DNA from: Streptomyces sp. WZ.A104
GTDB taxonomy: Bacteria > Actinomycetota > Actinomycetes > Streptomycetales > Streptomycetaceae
Assembly (NCBI RefSeq): GCF_002382885.1
Contig: NZ_NWVL01000044.1
Coordinates: 1-64,000 of the forward strand
Length of the DNA: 64,000 nucleotides
Direction: 5' to 3'
This document shows, piece by piece, positions 8,447-17,049 of this stretch. A program made the translations under genes and the position numbers. The notes beneath the pieces were generated by a model. The model did not search any database and was not told the DNA's origin. It was given only the letters and a program-made list of their open reading frames with translations. The first letter of the stretch is position 1. The number at the start of each line of letters is the position of its first letter.

Positions 8447-8614
8447 TCAGCGGGCTCCGCCCCGGACCGCCGCCACCCACTCGACCAGCAGCCGCTCGTA
8501 CTCCCGGCGGCCCTCCGGCGACACCATGGCGCCGTCCGCCACCAGGGCACGGATCTCCGCGTTCAGGACAACCATCGGACGGGCAGGGTCCAGCTCGGTC
8601 GAAGTGGAGGTCAT
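8447..8614 (-). CDS. Small acidic hypothetical protein, 55 aa
   Basis: A short gene with strong third-position G/C bias. It begins MTSTSTELDPARPMVVLNAE and ends EWVAAVRGGAR. The middle (LNAEIRALVADGAMVSPEGRREYERLL) is predicted helical. No domain is recognised. It ends 73 bases before the ATP-grasp gene on the same strand and may be its first operon partner. It looks like a real small gene and not the shadow of one, because no convincing gene lies on the other strand here. Confidence 0.6.
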   Translation of the reverse strand: MTSTSTELDPARPMVVLNAEIRALVADGAMVSPEGRREYERLLVEWVAAVRGGAR

Positions 8615-9000
8615 GTGACGAGGCTAGCGCTACGACGGCGGGGCGACGTCCGCGTCATCGCGGGCGGCACACCCCGAACGCCCCGCCCGGCGAAGCCCGA
8701 CGCCCCCGCCGGGCCGTGTCGTGAAGAGGCTTCACGCCGTCGTCACGCATCGGCCTGGCCCCGCCGGGCAGGCGGCCGTCACCGCACGTCGGGGGCCGGG
8801 GGAGCACGGAATCGCCGCGCCGGTACGTGCTGGTCGACCCGATCGGCGGCGCCCCCGGCCGGGCTGCCGGAAGCCGCCGCCCACTCCTTCGCCCCGGCCG
8901 GTCCGTACGCGTCCGGGGCGATGAGAATCACATGTGCGGACCGTCACGAACCGTGCGTGCGGCCGGTCCGAACGCCTCGTCACATGCGAGGGCGAGCCGG
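8615..9000. other. Gene-free stretch, 386 bp
   Basis: All long frames here look like high-GC noise with no plausible start and no domain. The left end must hold the promoter of the leftward genes below 8614. The only mild signal is TCACATG at about 8930 and again near 8980 (the second followed by CGAGG). I see no further structure. Confidence 0.5.
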
Positions 9001-9264
9001 TCAGAAGGGGGAGCCCGGCAGCACCGCCAGCCGGGGGTGATGTGCGGCCAGCACCTTGTTGGCGCGGGCCAGGTCCGCCAGGGCCTGCTCGCGGTCGGCC
9101 TGGTCCTCGACGCCGAGCAGCGGACCTCGGAAGCGGCGGACCTCGCGGGCCGCGCGGTCCGCGTCGAACTCCGCCTGGAGGATGTGCGGCGGAATGCACG
9201 AACCGATCAGCGCGGCGACCCGGTCCGGGATCGGCACGGGGACGAGGAGGTGCGAGGCGGTCAT
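9001..9264 (-). CDS. Conserved hypothetical protein, 87 aa
   Basis: A small soluble protein beginning MTASHLLVPVPIPDRVAALI with a charged helical second half (ADREQALADLARANKVLAAHH). ATG 9264 has GAGAGGGA upstream; the reading frame is open further up, to 9393, but that part is low-complexity. No domain is recognised. It is the only plausible gene between the 8615-9000 gap and the PucR-type regulator gene at 9466. Confidence 0.55.
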   Translation of the reverse strand: MTASHLLVPVPIPDRVAALIGSCIPPHILQAEFDADRAAREVRRFRGPLLGVEDQADREQALADLARANKVLAAHHPRLAVLPGSPF

Positions 9265-9465
9265 GAAGCGTTCCCTCTCGGATGGTCGGCCAGGAGGCGG
9301 TGCACGGGACCCGCCGCCGGATGAGCGGCAGGCTCCTCCTTGTGTACGGGACGCGGTTCCGGGTTTCTCGTCGGATACGTCTCCGTGTCGCAACCGTTTG
9401 GGACTGACCGTCTATTTCCCCTTACGCGCGGGTAAGTTGACCCGCCGCGGCGGACGTGATCCGGA

Positions 9466-10680
9466 TCAGGGGGATGTGCCGTCGGTGCGAGAGCGCAGCC
9501 GCAGCGCGCGCAGCACCGCCTCGGTGGCGAAGCGGCTCTCCGGATCGACTAGTTGGTCACCGAAGATGGACTCCAGATTGCGCATGCGGTAGCGCACCGT
9601 CTGCGGGTGGACATCGAGCAGCGCACCCATCTGCGCCGCCGTCCCCCGGGTGTCGAGCCAGATCCGCAGCGTCTCGACCAGCCGTTCGCGACGGCCCGCG
9701 CTGATCCCCGCAACGGCGGCCAGCTCCCGCTGGGCGAGCTGGTCGAGCAGGGCGGGATCGGAGAGCAGCCACAGGGTGATGAGGTGGTCCTCGCAGTGGA
9801 TCAGCGGAGCGTCGTCGATCACCCCGGAGTCGACGAGCTCCAGCACCCTGCGGGCCCACCGGACCGACTCGCAGGCCAGCACGGTGGGAACGGTCAGTCC
9901 GACCGCCGCGCGGGACGCCGGAAGGGCCTGCTCCAGCATGGATCTTCGGGACTCGTCCAGCGCCCCCGGAATCAGTAAGTGCGGCTGCGGGGCGCTGAGA
10001 TCGACGAGCACATCACGGTCCGCGCTCAGCCGGTCCAGCTCCGCCGGGGCGCGGACGGCGATCAGGGTGACCTCGTCGGGGAGCGTCCAGCCGGTCTGCT
10101 CGCACAGGTCGGCGATGGCGCTGCGGGGGGCCGGGCGCCCGGCGAGGATCAGGTGGAGGAGGCGGCGGCGCAGCGCCTCGCTGTGCTCGCCCGACTGGGA
10201 CTGCACCTCCAGGAAGCCTTCCCGGGAAAGTGCCTCCAGTTCGTCGACGTAGGCGAAGAGCGCGTCGGCGAAGCTCAGCATCAGACTGGGCGACAGGTGG
10301 TAGCTCTGCCCGACCTTCTTGGCCCGCCGCAGCGCCACCCGCGCGCCCAGCCGGTACGCCCCCTGGAGGGTGTCCATGCTCCGGCCCTCGTACGCCTCGA
10401 ACCGCCCGAAGCGGCGGCACATGTCGTCCCGGAGCGTGGTGGGGGAGGAGGGTTCGGCGACCAGGTCGACGAAGGAGGACAGGCTCTGCTCCACACCCAC
10501 CCGGATGGCCTGGCCGTTCGGTCCGTCGAGCAGCCGGGCGTATTCCGGACAGGCCCGGGTCACCTCGACACCGATTTCCTTGATGAGGCTGGGCAGTTCG
10601 GGTCGCATGATCGCGGCGAATTCCTGCGGGAGTGGCCCCAGCGGGTCTCCGGTATCCAGTGGCTGGATGAGATGTGGCAT
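9466..10680 (-). CDS. PucR-family transcriptional regulator
   Basis: A 404-residue regulator. The C-terminus holds the PucR helix-turn-helix (HTH_30): LVETLRIWLDTRGTAAQMG, then LDVHPQTVRYRMRNLESIFG. The central part has the GGDEF-like fold common in this family, and the N-terminal 150 residues resemble the RsbRD/PucR N-terminal helical bundle. ATG 10680 is chosen over 10839 because it follows GAAAGGGGAC and gives the usual N-terminus. It is divergent from three secreted-protein genes and the mce operon, so it is a candidate regulator of one or both. The effector is unknown. Confidence 0.85.
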   Translation of the reverse strand: MPHLIQPLDTGDPLGPLPQEFAAIMRPELPSLIKEIGVEVTRACPEYARLLDGPNGQAIRVGVEQSLSSFVDLVAEPSSPTTLRDDMCRRFGRFEAYEGRSMDTLQGAYRLGARVALRRAKKVGQSYHLSPSLMLSFADALFAYVDELEALSREGFLEVQSQSGEHSEALRRRLLHLILAGRPAPRSAIADLCEQTGWTLPDEVTLIAVRAPAELDRLSADRDVLVDLSAPQPHLLIPGALDESRRSMLEQALPASRAAVGLTVPTVLACESVRWARRVLELVDSGVIDDAPLIHCEDHLITLWLLSDPALLDQLAQRELAAVAGISAGRRERLVETLRIWLDTRGTAAQMGALLDVHPQTVRYRMRNLESIFGDQLVDPESRFATEAVLRALRLRSRTDGTSP

Positions 10681-11283
10681 GTCAAGTCCCCTTTCTCTCG
10701 GCGCCCGGTGGTGGGGTGAGACGGTGGGGGAAAGCGCTCCCACGAACCGACAGGTGCGTACCAAGTCCGCGACGAAGATAGACCAAGGAACTGGGGCTGC
10801 ACACCACTTGGACAAGATCGAAGTGCAGGGGGCACACATCTCGGCCGCAGTGTGGGACTTCCGTGCAGGTCGGCCGTACCGCGTGCTATCGGGCGCCGGA
10901 TTTCGGCCGCCTGGCTGATTCGCCCGCGCTCTGCCGGGGTTCGGCGCGACCGGCCTCCCGGGTGCCGACGTCCGGGGCCCGGCGTACGCGCGGTGTACGG
11001 GTCCCGCCGGCCGGAGCCGTATTTCCCCGCCCTGCGATGCGCATTCCTTGATAAGGGGATGAAGGTCTGTTACTCATTTCCGGATCAAAAATAGCGTCGT
11101 GCAAAAGATCTTAGTGAGACGGATTGTGTCGCCCTGTTTCCCGCGAGTAACATCACACCTCGGTCAATTCGGTCACGAAATCTGCCCGAAATTTGACGCC
11201 CCGTTCCTCCGCTGCCGGTTCGATCCGAGGCCGGTCAACTTCGTGTACGAGGCCGCACCACGGCGGCCGACAGAGGGGACCAC
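10681..11283. promoter_or_regulatory. Large divergent intergenic region with AT-rich core
   Basis: About 600 bp separates the PucR gene from the first secreted-protein gene. Between about 11040 and 11215 the sequence is clearly richer in A/T than anything around it. GTTACTC at 11069-11075 is mirrored by GAGTAAC at 11145-11151. Near the PucR side, ACCAAG occurs at 10760-10765 and 10782-10787 and CTTGG at 10807-10811, spaced about two helical turns apart. These could be regulator sites. No ORF with a convincing start lies here. Confidence 0.5.
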
Positions 11284-12216
11284 ATGAGATCCGTTTCCAG
11301 GCGAACCCGCACAGGAGCGCTCGCGGCATTCACGGCCTTGAGCGCTCTGCTCTCCACCGGCTCGGCCACCGCGGCCACGCAGCTCAACGGGGACTGGGCG
11401 CCCTTCGACCGCTGCCCGGTCGACGCGCCCGCCATGCTGGCCGCGGACGGCATCGACGCCATCGCCACCTGTATCGCCTCCGGTTCCGTCACGGGATCGA
11501 TCACGCTGGGCAAGAGCCATGTGACCACCGGTACCACCGATCTGCAGCTCGGCGTCATCCAGCGCAGCGACGGCACCACCTCACTGGTGGCCCCGCCGGA
11601 AGGGGCGCTCACCGCCGATCCGGCCGAGATTCCGGGCGGACTGCTCGGGCTGATGTGCCCCAGCGGAATTCCCCTCGTCTCCGTGATCTGCCGTCAGCTC
11701 ACGGACAACGATCTCAATCGCGTGACGGCCACCATCGAACCGGCCGGAGCGCCCCGCGACTTCAATATGAGCGCCGCGTTCTCCACCGGTGAGCCCATTC
11801 TCACCATCCCGGTCCGCATCCACCTCAAGAATCCGTTCCTGGGTGACAAGTGCTACATCGGGACCACTGCCGATCCGGTGCTTCTGAAGCCGCAGAACCT
11901 CAACGCCCCGAGCATCTCGCTCCAGCGATTCGCGGCGGACGGCACCCGGGACGACGCGGGCGAAATGGGGCGCTACACCTTCGCCGGTGCCGACCAGGGC
12001 GACGCCGACTTCGCCGTACCGGGGGCAAGCGGTTGCGGGGCGGGACTCCTGGACTGGGCGGTGAACCTCAAGACCGGTCTCCCGTCCGCCGCCGGGAAGA
12101 ACAGCGTGACGCTCGACGACACCTCGACGTACTTCGGCAGCCCCTACGACCCCGCCGGCCTCGCGCCGAACGAGGGCCGAAAGCTGTCGGAATTCTGGCA
12201 CTCCGCACGGCAGTAG
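11284..12216 (+). CDS. Secreted protein of unknown function
   Basis: A 310-residue protein with a clear Sec signal peptide: the basic start MRSVSRRTRT, a hydrophobic core and a probable cut at ATA|ATQ near residue 30. The mature part is Thr/Ser/Gly-rich with six cysteines and is likely all-beta. ATG 11284 is preceded by GAGGGG. It is the first of three secreted-protein genes (11284, 12388, 13369) between the PucR gene and the mce operon. It contains LKNPFLGDKCYIGTTADPV and two paired Cys segments but no domain I can name. A link to Mce-mediated import is guessed from position. Confidence 0.75.
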   Translation: MRSVSRRTRTGALAAFTALSALLSTGSATAATQLNGDWAPFDRCPVDAPAMLAADGIDAIATCIASGSVTGSITLGKSHVTTGTTDLQLGVIQRSDGTTSLVAPPEGALTADPAEIPGGLLGLMCPSGIPLVSVICRQLTDNDLNRVTATIEPAGAPRDFNMSAAFSTGEPILTIPVRIHLKNPFLGDKCYIGTTADPVLLKPQNLNAPSISLQRFAADGTRDDAGEMGRYTFAGADQGDADFAVPGASGCGAGLLDWAVNLKTGLPSAAGKNSVTLDDTSTYFGSPYDPAGLAPNEGRKLSEFWHSARQ

Positions 12217-12387
12217 GCCGCGCACCCCGATACGAGGAGGTGATCCGAGAACCCTCTCCCCAGAGCTGTCCCAGAGCCCCCAGAGCCCGACCCCAGAACC
12301 CCCCACGTGCGTGCAAGCCCTTCTCCGGTCACCACTCCAGTCATCCTCAGCCGCATCCCCAATGGGACGAGAAAAGGGAGTATCCCC

Positions 12388-13044
12388 ATGTTCAAGCGAA
12401 CCGGTGTCCTCACCGCGATCGGTGCCGCCGCGGCATCCGTCGTCCTGGCCGCCCCCTCGGCCGTCGCCGCGCCGACCAGCTGGACGATCACGCCGACCGG
12501 CGACTTCACCGGCAGCGCCGGTGTGACCGTCCTGACCGACAACAACGGCAACAAGATCCAGTGCGCCACCTCCGCAGCCTCGGGCTCGGCCCCGGCCTCC
12601 CCGGTCGCCGGAAGCCCGGCCCAGCTCGCGTCCATCTCGGCGATCTCGTTCAACTCGCCCTGCACCGGACCGTTCAGCTCGACGTGGACGGTGGCCACCA
12701 CGCCCCCCTGGCAGATCTGGGGCCTGGACTACACGGCGGGTGCGGGCACCAACTCCACCGGCCAGACGACCGGTGAGATCAGAGCGATCAAGGCGAAGGT
12801 GACCGGAAGCAGCATCCTCGGCCCCTGCGCCTTCGACGTCACCGGCAAGGTCGCCGCCAAGTACAACAACCCGAGCGCCGGCGGCAGCAACGGCACACTG
12901 AACACGACGGGCGGCGGACTCACCCTGAGCATCACCAACAAGGTCGGCGGTGGCTGCGGAATCGTCGGCACCACCGCCAGCTTCGCGGGCCTGTACACCA
13001 TCGTGAACACGGCCTCGGGTCAGTCCCCGGTCATCAGCGGCTGA
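12388..13044 (+). CDS. Secreted protein of unknown function
   Basis: A 218-residue secreted protein. MFKRTGVLTAIGAAAASVVL leads into a signal-peptide cleavage at about AVA|APT, residue 29. The mature chain is rich in Ser, Thr, Gly and Ala with four cysteines and probably folds as a beta-sandwich. ATG 12388 follows AAGGGAG at 12374-12380. A perfect hairpin directly after the gene (13076-13110) suggests transcription of the first two secreted genes ends here. No annotated domain is recognised. Confidence 0.78.
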   Translation: MFKRTGVLTAIGAAAASVVLAAPSAVAAPTSWTITPTGDFTGSAGVTVLTDNNGNKIQCATSAASGSAPASPVAGSPAQLASISAISFNSPCTGPFSSTWTVATTPPWQIWGLDYTAGAGTNSTGQTTGEIRAIKAKVTGSSILGPCAFDVTGKVAAKYNNPSAGGSNGTLNTTGGGLTLSITNKVGGGCGIVGTTASFAGLYTIVNTASGQSPVISG

Positions 13045-13075
13045 CCCGCCGCCGGTGACGATCCGCAGCTGAACG

Positions 13076-13110
13076 CGGTGCCCGGCCGGTCTGGCGACGG
13101 CCGGGCACCG
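13076..13110 (+). terminator. 13 bp hairpin terminator
   Basis: Positions 13076-13088 pair perfectly with 13098-13110 around a 9-base loop, 32 bases after the stop codon of the preceding secreted-protein gene. Confidence 0.72.
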
Positions 13111-13368
13111 TACGCGTCGACCGCGCCGAAGAAAGCTTTTCACGCACCTGCGGACAAGGCCGCGGCGGTGGATTGTCATCGGTTGCCAAAGTCCGCGGGC
13201 CGCAGATCCGTTCGCGAACGCGGCACTTCCCACGCGGCCGTCGGCTTGCGTACCGTACCGATCGGTTCGATGCCCGCCCCCAGCGCCGTTGCCGAGCGGC
13301 CGGGCAGGGGAACCGCTTTCCGCAGCCATCCCGTCCAGGGCACACGCGCGCCGGAAGGACACCTCCGT

Positions 13369-14877
13369 ATGACCGTCGATGTACGCGCCGCGTCGAGACG
13401 ACCGATCCACTGGGCCGTCGGCGGGACACTCCTCGTTGCCACCGCGCTCATTCCGGGGGCCGAATCGGCGGCGGCCGAACAGACGTCACAGGCCGCCCTC
13501 CGCTACGCCTGCGCCTTTCCCTCCGGGCCCGAGGAGGTGGCTGTCGTCGTCTCGGCGGTGCTTCCGACCTCGGTCCGCACCGGCGAGGAGATCCGGCCCG
13601 ACGAGGTCTCCGTCGAAGTGGATCTGGAGCGGAGCGCGCTCGCCCGTTTCACCGGCCTGGAGGCGACCACCCTGTCGGCCGTCGCCCGCCTCACCGTCCG
13701 CAACACCGTCGGCGACCGGTCCGCCGACGCCTCCTGGCAGGATCTGACCGCGCCTCCGGTCGTCCTCCCCGACGAGGGCGGGGTGACCCTGACCGCGACC
13801 GGTGACGTCCCGACGGTCTCCTTCGGCACCGCCGGCCGCGCCACCCTGGCGCCCGCCACGCTCGCCCTGTCACTGTCCTCGTTCACGGACGGGGGGACGG
13901 ACGGGGACGGGGCCGAGCCGACCACGCCCCCGGGGCTCGACGTCGTATGCGAACCCGCACCGGGCGAGGAGCCCGTTCTGGCCACGGTCACGGTCCGCGG
14001 GGACACCGACCCGACCGCCCCGGCACCGACCCCCGGCGAGAGCGACACCGACCCGCTTCCGGCACCCAGCCCCCCGGCCGGCGGACTGCCGCCCGACGCA
14101 CGGGAGAAGATCGACGTCCTCACCGAGCAACGGCGCGAAGCCGTTGCCGACGAGGACCCCGGAAGCTGTCCGATCGAGATCCCGCCCGAGTGGGTGATGA
14201 CCACCGCTGAGACGTACGCGGCCGGATACGCCAACGCCGCGAAGCTGGACGGGGCCGCTGCGCTGGGGCCCGCGTTCATGAAGGTGGTGCTGAACAAGCG
14301 CTACATCAACGACTCCTGCGCCTCCACCGTCGACGTCACGTCCGAGGTGGACTTCGACTACGAGGGACGACGCCAACTCCCGCCGACGAAGGCCACGTTC
14401 CTCAGCTTCGGATTCATGCCGACGACCGCGACCATGACGCTGGAACAGGTGGGCCCCCCGGCCGCGATCCACACCCACACGGTCACCAACACGCCGACCT
14501 ATCCCGAGGAGACGACGGTCACCGCCCAGCTCTCCCTGCGGCTCTCCGACGTCGAGGTGAACGGGGTACCGCTGGACGTCGGGCCCGACTGCCGCACGGA
14601 ACGGCCCTTCGAGCAGGTGCTGCGGGGGTACGGCCAGAGCTATCCGCGAGCGGGCTATCTGGTGGCGTACGGCGGAAGCCTGACCGGGTACGCGCACATT
14701 CCGCCGTTCAAGGGGTGCGGAGTCGGCGAGGACCTCGACCCGGTCTTCACGGCGGCCATCTCCAGCGTGGGCGGGAAGGCCGACAACTACACCAAGATGA
14801 CGCAGGCACCCCTGTGCGTCGCGACGAACCCGGAGGGCCCGGACTGCCCGCCGAGGGTGCCGGAGCCCGAGCGGTAG
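13369..14877 (+). CDS. Secreted DUF6801-domain protein
   Basis: A 502-residue exported protein. A signal peptide at residues 1-35 ends in ESAAAEQ. It is followed by a DUF6801 beta-domain (about 40-205: LRYACAFPSGPEEV to VTVRGDTDP) as found in many Streptomyces envelope proteins. A Pro/Thr-rich linker follows (about 205-245). A C-terminal part of about 250 residues includes VDVTSEVDFDYEGRRQLP and several cysteines. ATG 13369 has GGAAGGAC upstream. Domains of this kind are usually surface-exposed, but their function is unknown. It is the third secreted gene upstream of the mce operon and has its own hairpin terminator at 14915-14960. Confidence 0.8.
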   Translation: MTVDVRAASRRPIHWAVGGTLLVATALIPGAESAAAEQTSQAALRYACAFPSGPEEVAVVVSAVLPTSVRTGEEIRPDEVSVEVDLERSALARFTGLEATTLSAVARLTVRNTVGDRSADASWQDLTAPPVVLPDEGGVTLTATGDVPTVSFGTAGRATLAPATLALSLSSFTDGGTDGDGAEPTTPPGLDVVCEPAPGEEPVLATVTVRGDTDPTAPAPTPGESDTDPLPAPSPPAGGLPPDAREKIDVLTEQRREAVADEDPGSCPIEIPPEWVMTTAETYAAGYANAAKLDGAAALGPAFMKVVLNKRYINDSCASTVDVTSEVDFDYEGRRQLPPTKATFLSFGFMPTTATMTLEQVGPPAAIHTHTVTNTPTYPEETTVTAQLSLRLSDVEVNGVPLDVGPDCRTERPFEQVLRGYGQSYPRAGYLVAYGGSLTGYAHIPPFKGCGVGEDLDPVFTAAISSVGGKADNYTKMTQAPLCVATNPEGPDCPPRVPEPER

Positions 14878-14914
14878 ACGGCACGGCGCACCCGCACTGC
14901 CCCGAACCCGAACA

Positions 14915-14960
14915 GGAAAAGGGCCCTTGCGCTCCCACGGGACCGGAAGGGCCATTTTCC
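14915..14960 (+). terminator. 14 bp hairpin terminator (one mismatch)
   Basis: Positions 14915-14928 pair with 14947-14960 with one mismatch. The outer arms are A- and T-rich, which gives the 3' side a T-run, so this is a more classical intrinsic terminator than the others in the window. It separates the DUF6801 gene from the mce operon. Confidence 0.75.
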
Positions 14961-15024
14961 TACTCCCGTGCACCCGTTGTCCGGCGCGGAAGTTCCTCAC
15001 CAACCGACAGGTTTGATACGGCAA

Positions 15025-15119
15025 TTACTCACTCGGTAACAAGTCGCAGCGTGCCGATAATTCTCGTCGAGGAAAATCCGTACCCAGTATTGCGCGGTCT
15101 GGTTACCGGACCGTAGCGT
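15025..15119 (+). promoter_or_regulatory. Probable mce promoter with palindromic operator in the spacer
   Basis: TTGCGC (15090-15095) and TAGCGT (15114-15119) form a candidate -35/-10 pair with an 18 bp spacer. The spacer is almost entirely a palindrome, CGGTCTGGTTACCGGACCG at 15095-15113, with one mismatched pair. A repressor bound there, or a MerR-type distorting activator, would control the operon. A second dyad TTAC-7-GTAA lies at 15025-15039. The whole 14878-15205 stretch (328 bp) otherwise contains only the terminator at 14915-14960. Confidence 0.5.
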
Positions 15120-15205
15120 CCCTGGCGTGCCGGTACGAAGCGCTTTCCCGCCGTGCCGGAGCGTCGGCGGCGACCCCGTTCACCACCACTTTCGAGGGAG
15201 GCCCG

Positions 15206-16192
15206 ATGGGAATCGAGGTAGTCGTCGAGGGCCTGACGAAGTCCTTCGGCAAGCAGAACATCTGGCAGGACGTCAGCCTCACCCTGCCCGCCGGTGAAGT
15301 GAGCGTCATGCTCGGTCCCTCCGGCACCGGAAAGACCGTCTTCCTGAAATCCGTCATCGGGCTGCTGAAGCCCGAACAGGGGCGCGTCCTCATCAATGGC
15401 GTTGACATGGTGAACAGCCCGGAACGCGACGTCATGGAGACGCGGAAACTCTTCGGCCTCATGTTCCAGGACGGTGCGCTCTTCGGTTCGATGTCGCTCT
15501 TCGACAACATCGCCTTCCCGCTGCGCGAGCACACCCGCAAGAAGGAATCCGAGATCCGCCGCATCGTCATGGAGCGCATCGACATCGTCGGGCTGCTCGG
15601 CGCCGAGGGAAAGCTGCCGGGCGAGATATCCGGCGGCATGCGCAAGCGCGCGGGACTCGCCCGCGCCCTGGTTCTGGACCCGCAGATCATCCTCTGCGAC
15701 GAACCGGACTCCGGCCTCGACCCGGTCCGTACCGCCTACCTCTCGCAGCTCCTCATCGACCTCAACGCACAGATCGACGCCACGATGCTCATCGTCACCC
15801 ACAACCTCGACATCGCGGCGACCGTCCCCGACAACATGGGCATGCTGTTCTGCCGCGACCTCGTCACCTTCGGGCCGCGCGAGGTGCTGCTCACCAGCGA
15901 CACCCCGGTCGTCTCGCAGTTCCTCGCCGGACGCCGCGAAGGGCCCATCGGCATGTCCGAGGAGAAGGACGCCGCCACCCTCGCCGCCGAGCGACGGCAC
16001 GACACCGTCGTCCTGCCCACCGGGCCCCGCACCGTCGTCCCGCAGCTGGAACCCTCGCCCGGGATGCCCGTACGCCAGGGGGCGCTGCGCCGCCGCGAGC
16101 GCGTCATGTCGATGATGGGCCAGCTGCCGGAGGCCGCCCGTACGGCGATCCTCAACAGCTACGCCCCGGCTGCGGGAGGTGCGCGCGCGTGA
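15206..16192 (+). CDS. mkl: Mce transporter ATPase (MceG/Mkl-like ABC ATP-binding protein)
   Basis: A 328-residue ABC ATPase expected to energise the Mce lipid/steroid import system at the inner face of the membrane. Walker A is GPSGTGKT, the signature is ISGGMRKRAGLARAL, Walker B is IILCDEPDSGLDP, and the switch His is in IVTHNLD. Unlike mycobacterial mceG, which is encoded away from the mce loci, it is here the first gene of the operon. About 90 residues follow the ATPase core, as in Mkl proteins. ATG 15206 has a GAGGGAGG site. Its TGA overlaps the next GTG (GTGA), so it is coupled to yrbE-A. Confidence 0.93.
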   Translation: MGIEVVVEGLTKSFGKQNIWQDVSLTLPAGEVSVMLGPSGTGKTVFLKSVIGLLKPEQGRVLINGVDMVNSPERDVMETRKLFGLMFQDGALFGSMSLFDNIAFPLREHTRKKESEIRRIVMERIDIVGLLGAEGKLPGEISGGMRKRAGLARALVLDPQIILCDEPDSGLDPVRTAYLSQLLIDLNAQIDATMLIVTHNLDIAATVPDNMGMLFCRDLVTFGPREVLLTSDTPVVSQFLAGRREGPIGMSEEKDAATLAAERRHDTVVLPTGPRTVVPQLEPSPGMPVRQGALRRRERVMSMMGQLPEAARTAILNSYAPAAGGARA

Positions 16193-17046
16193 CCGCCCCG
16201 ATGCCGGTGCGGCCGCCCGAGCCGCCCGAGAGACCCCCGCCGTCCCCCTCCGGGAAGGCCCCCGAGCAGCGTCGCCCGTCCCGGCTGCTCGCCCCGCTAC
16301 GGGAGACCGGCAAGCTGTTCGCGCTCGCCGTCGCGGTGGGCCGGGCCATCTTCCGCAGACCGTTCCAAGTGCGGGAGTTCATCGAGCAGTTCTGGTTCGT
16401 CGCCAGCGTCACGATCCTGCCGGCCGCCCTCGTCTCCATCCCGTTCGGCGCGGTCATCGCCCTCCAGGTCGGCTCGCTCACCCAGCAGCTCGGAGCCCAG
16501 TCCTTCACCGGCGGCGCCAGCGTCCTCGCCGTGATCCAGCAGGCCAGCCCGATCATCGTGGCACTGCTCATCTCCGGGGCCGCCGGGTCCGCGATCTGCG
16601 CCGACCTCGGCTCCCGCAAGATCCGCGAGGAGCTCGACGCGATGGAGGTCATGGGCGTCTCGCCCATCCAGCGCCTCGTCGTGCCCCGGGTGCTGGCCAC
16701 CATGCTCGTCGCCGTCCTGCTCAACGGGCTGATCTCCGTCGTCGGCACGCTCGGCGGCTACTTCTTCAACGTGATCATGCAGAACGGCACCCCGGGCGCG
16801 TACCTCGCGAGCTTCTCCGCCCTGGCCCAGCTGCCCGACCTCTACATCAGCGAGTTCAAGGCCCTGATCTTCGGCTTCATCGCGGGCATCGTCGCGGCCC
16901 ACCGCGGCCTCAACCCGCGCGGCGGCCCCAAGGGCGTCGGCGACGCGGTCAACCAGTCCGTAGTCATCACCTTCATGCTGCTGTTCTTCGTGAACATGGT
17001 CCTCACGGCGATCTACCTCCAGATCGTCCCCGCGAAGGGAAGCTGA
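16189..17046 (+). CDS. yrbEA: Mce permease YrbE-A (MlaE family)
   Basis: A 285-residue MlaE/YrbE permease, one half of the membrane channel of the Mce importer. A 45-residue Pro-rich cytoplasmic N-terminus precedes the permease core with about five membrane segments. The conserved stretch EELDAMEVMGVSPIQRLVVP is the EExDA coupling motif that contacts the ATPase. The start GTG 16189 overlaps the ATPase stop. It is followed after 3 bases by yrbE-B, its expected heterodimer partner. Confidence 0.93.
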   Translation: MTAPMPVRPPEPPERPPPSPSGKAPEQRRPSRLLAPLRETGKLFALAVAVGRAIFRRPFQVREFIEQFWFVASVTILPAALVSIPFGAVIALQVGSLTQQLGAQSFTGGASVLAVIQQASPIIVALLISGAAGSAICADLGSRKIREELDAMEVMGVSPIQRLVVPRVLATMLVAVLLNGLISVVGTLGGYFFNVIMQNGTPGAYLASFSALAQLPDLYISEFKALIFGFIAGIVAAHRGLNPRGGPKGVGDAVNQSVVITFMLLFFVNMVLTAIYLQIVPAKGS

Positions 17047-17049
17047 GAG

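Noticed and set aside
5585..9040. 1151-codon open frame on the + strand
   Set aside because: It lies opposite the efflux and ATP-grasp genes; its translation is Arg/Gln/His-rich with no domain, the usual high-GC antisense shadow.
9405..9440. GTCT-16-GGGTAA resembling a SigB/SigH-type promoter on the + strand
   Set aside because: It would only transcribe antisense through the PucR gene. A chance match is likelier.
11200..11240. GGTTCGATCC resembling a tRNA T-loop
   Set aside because: No matching acceptor, D or anticodon stems. No tRNA gene is found in the window.
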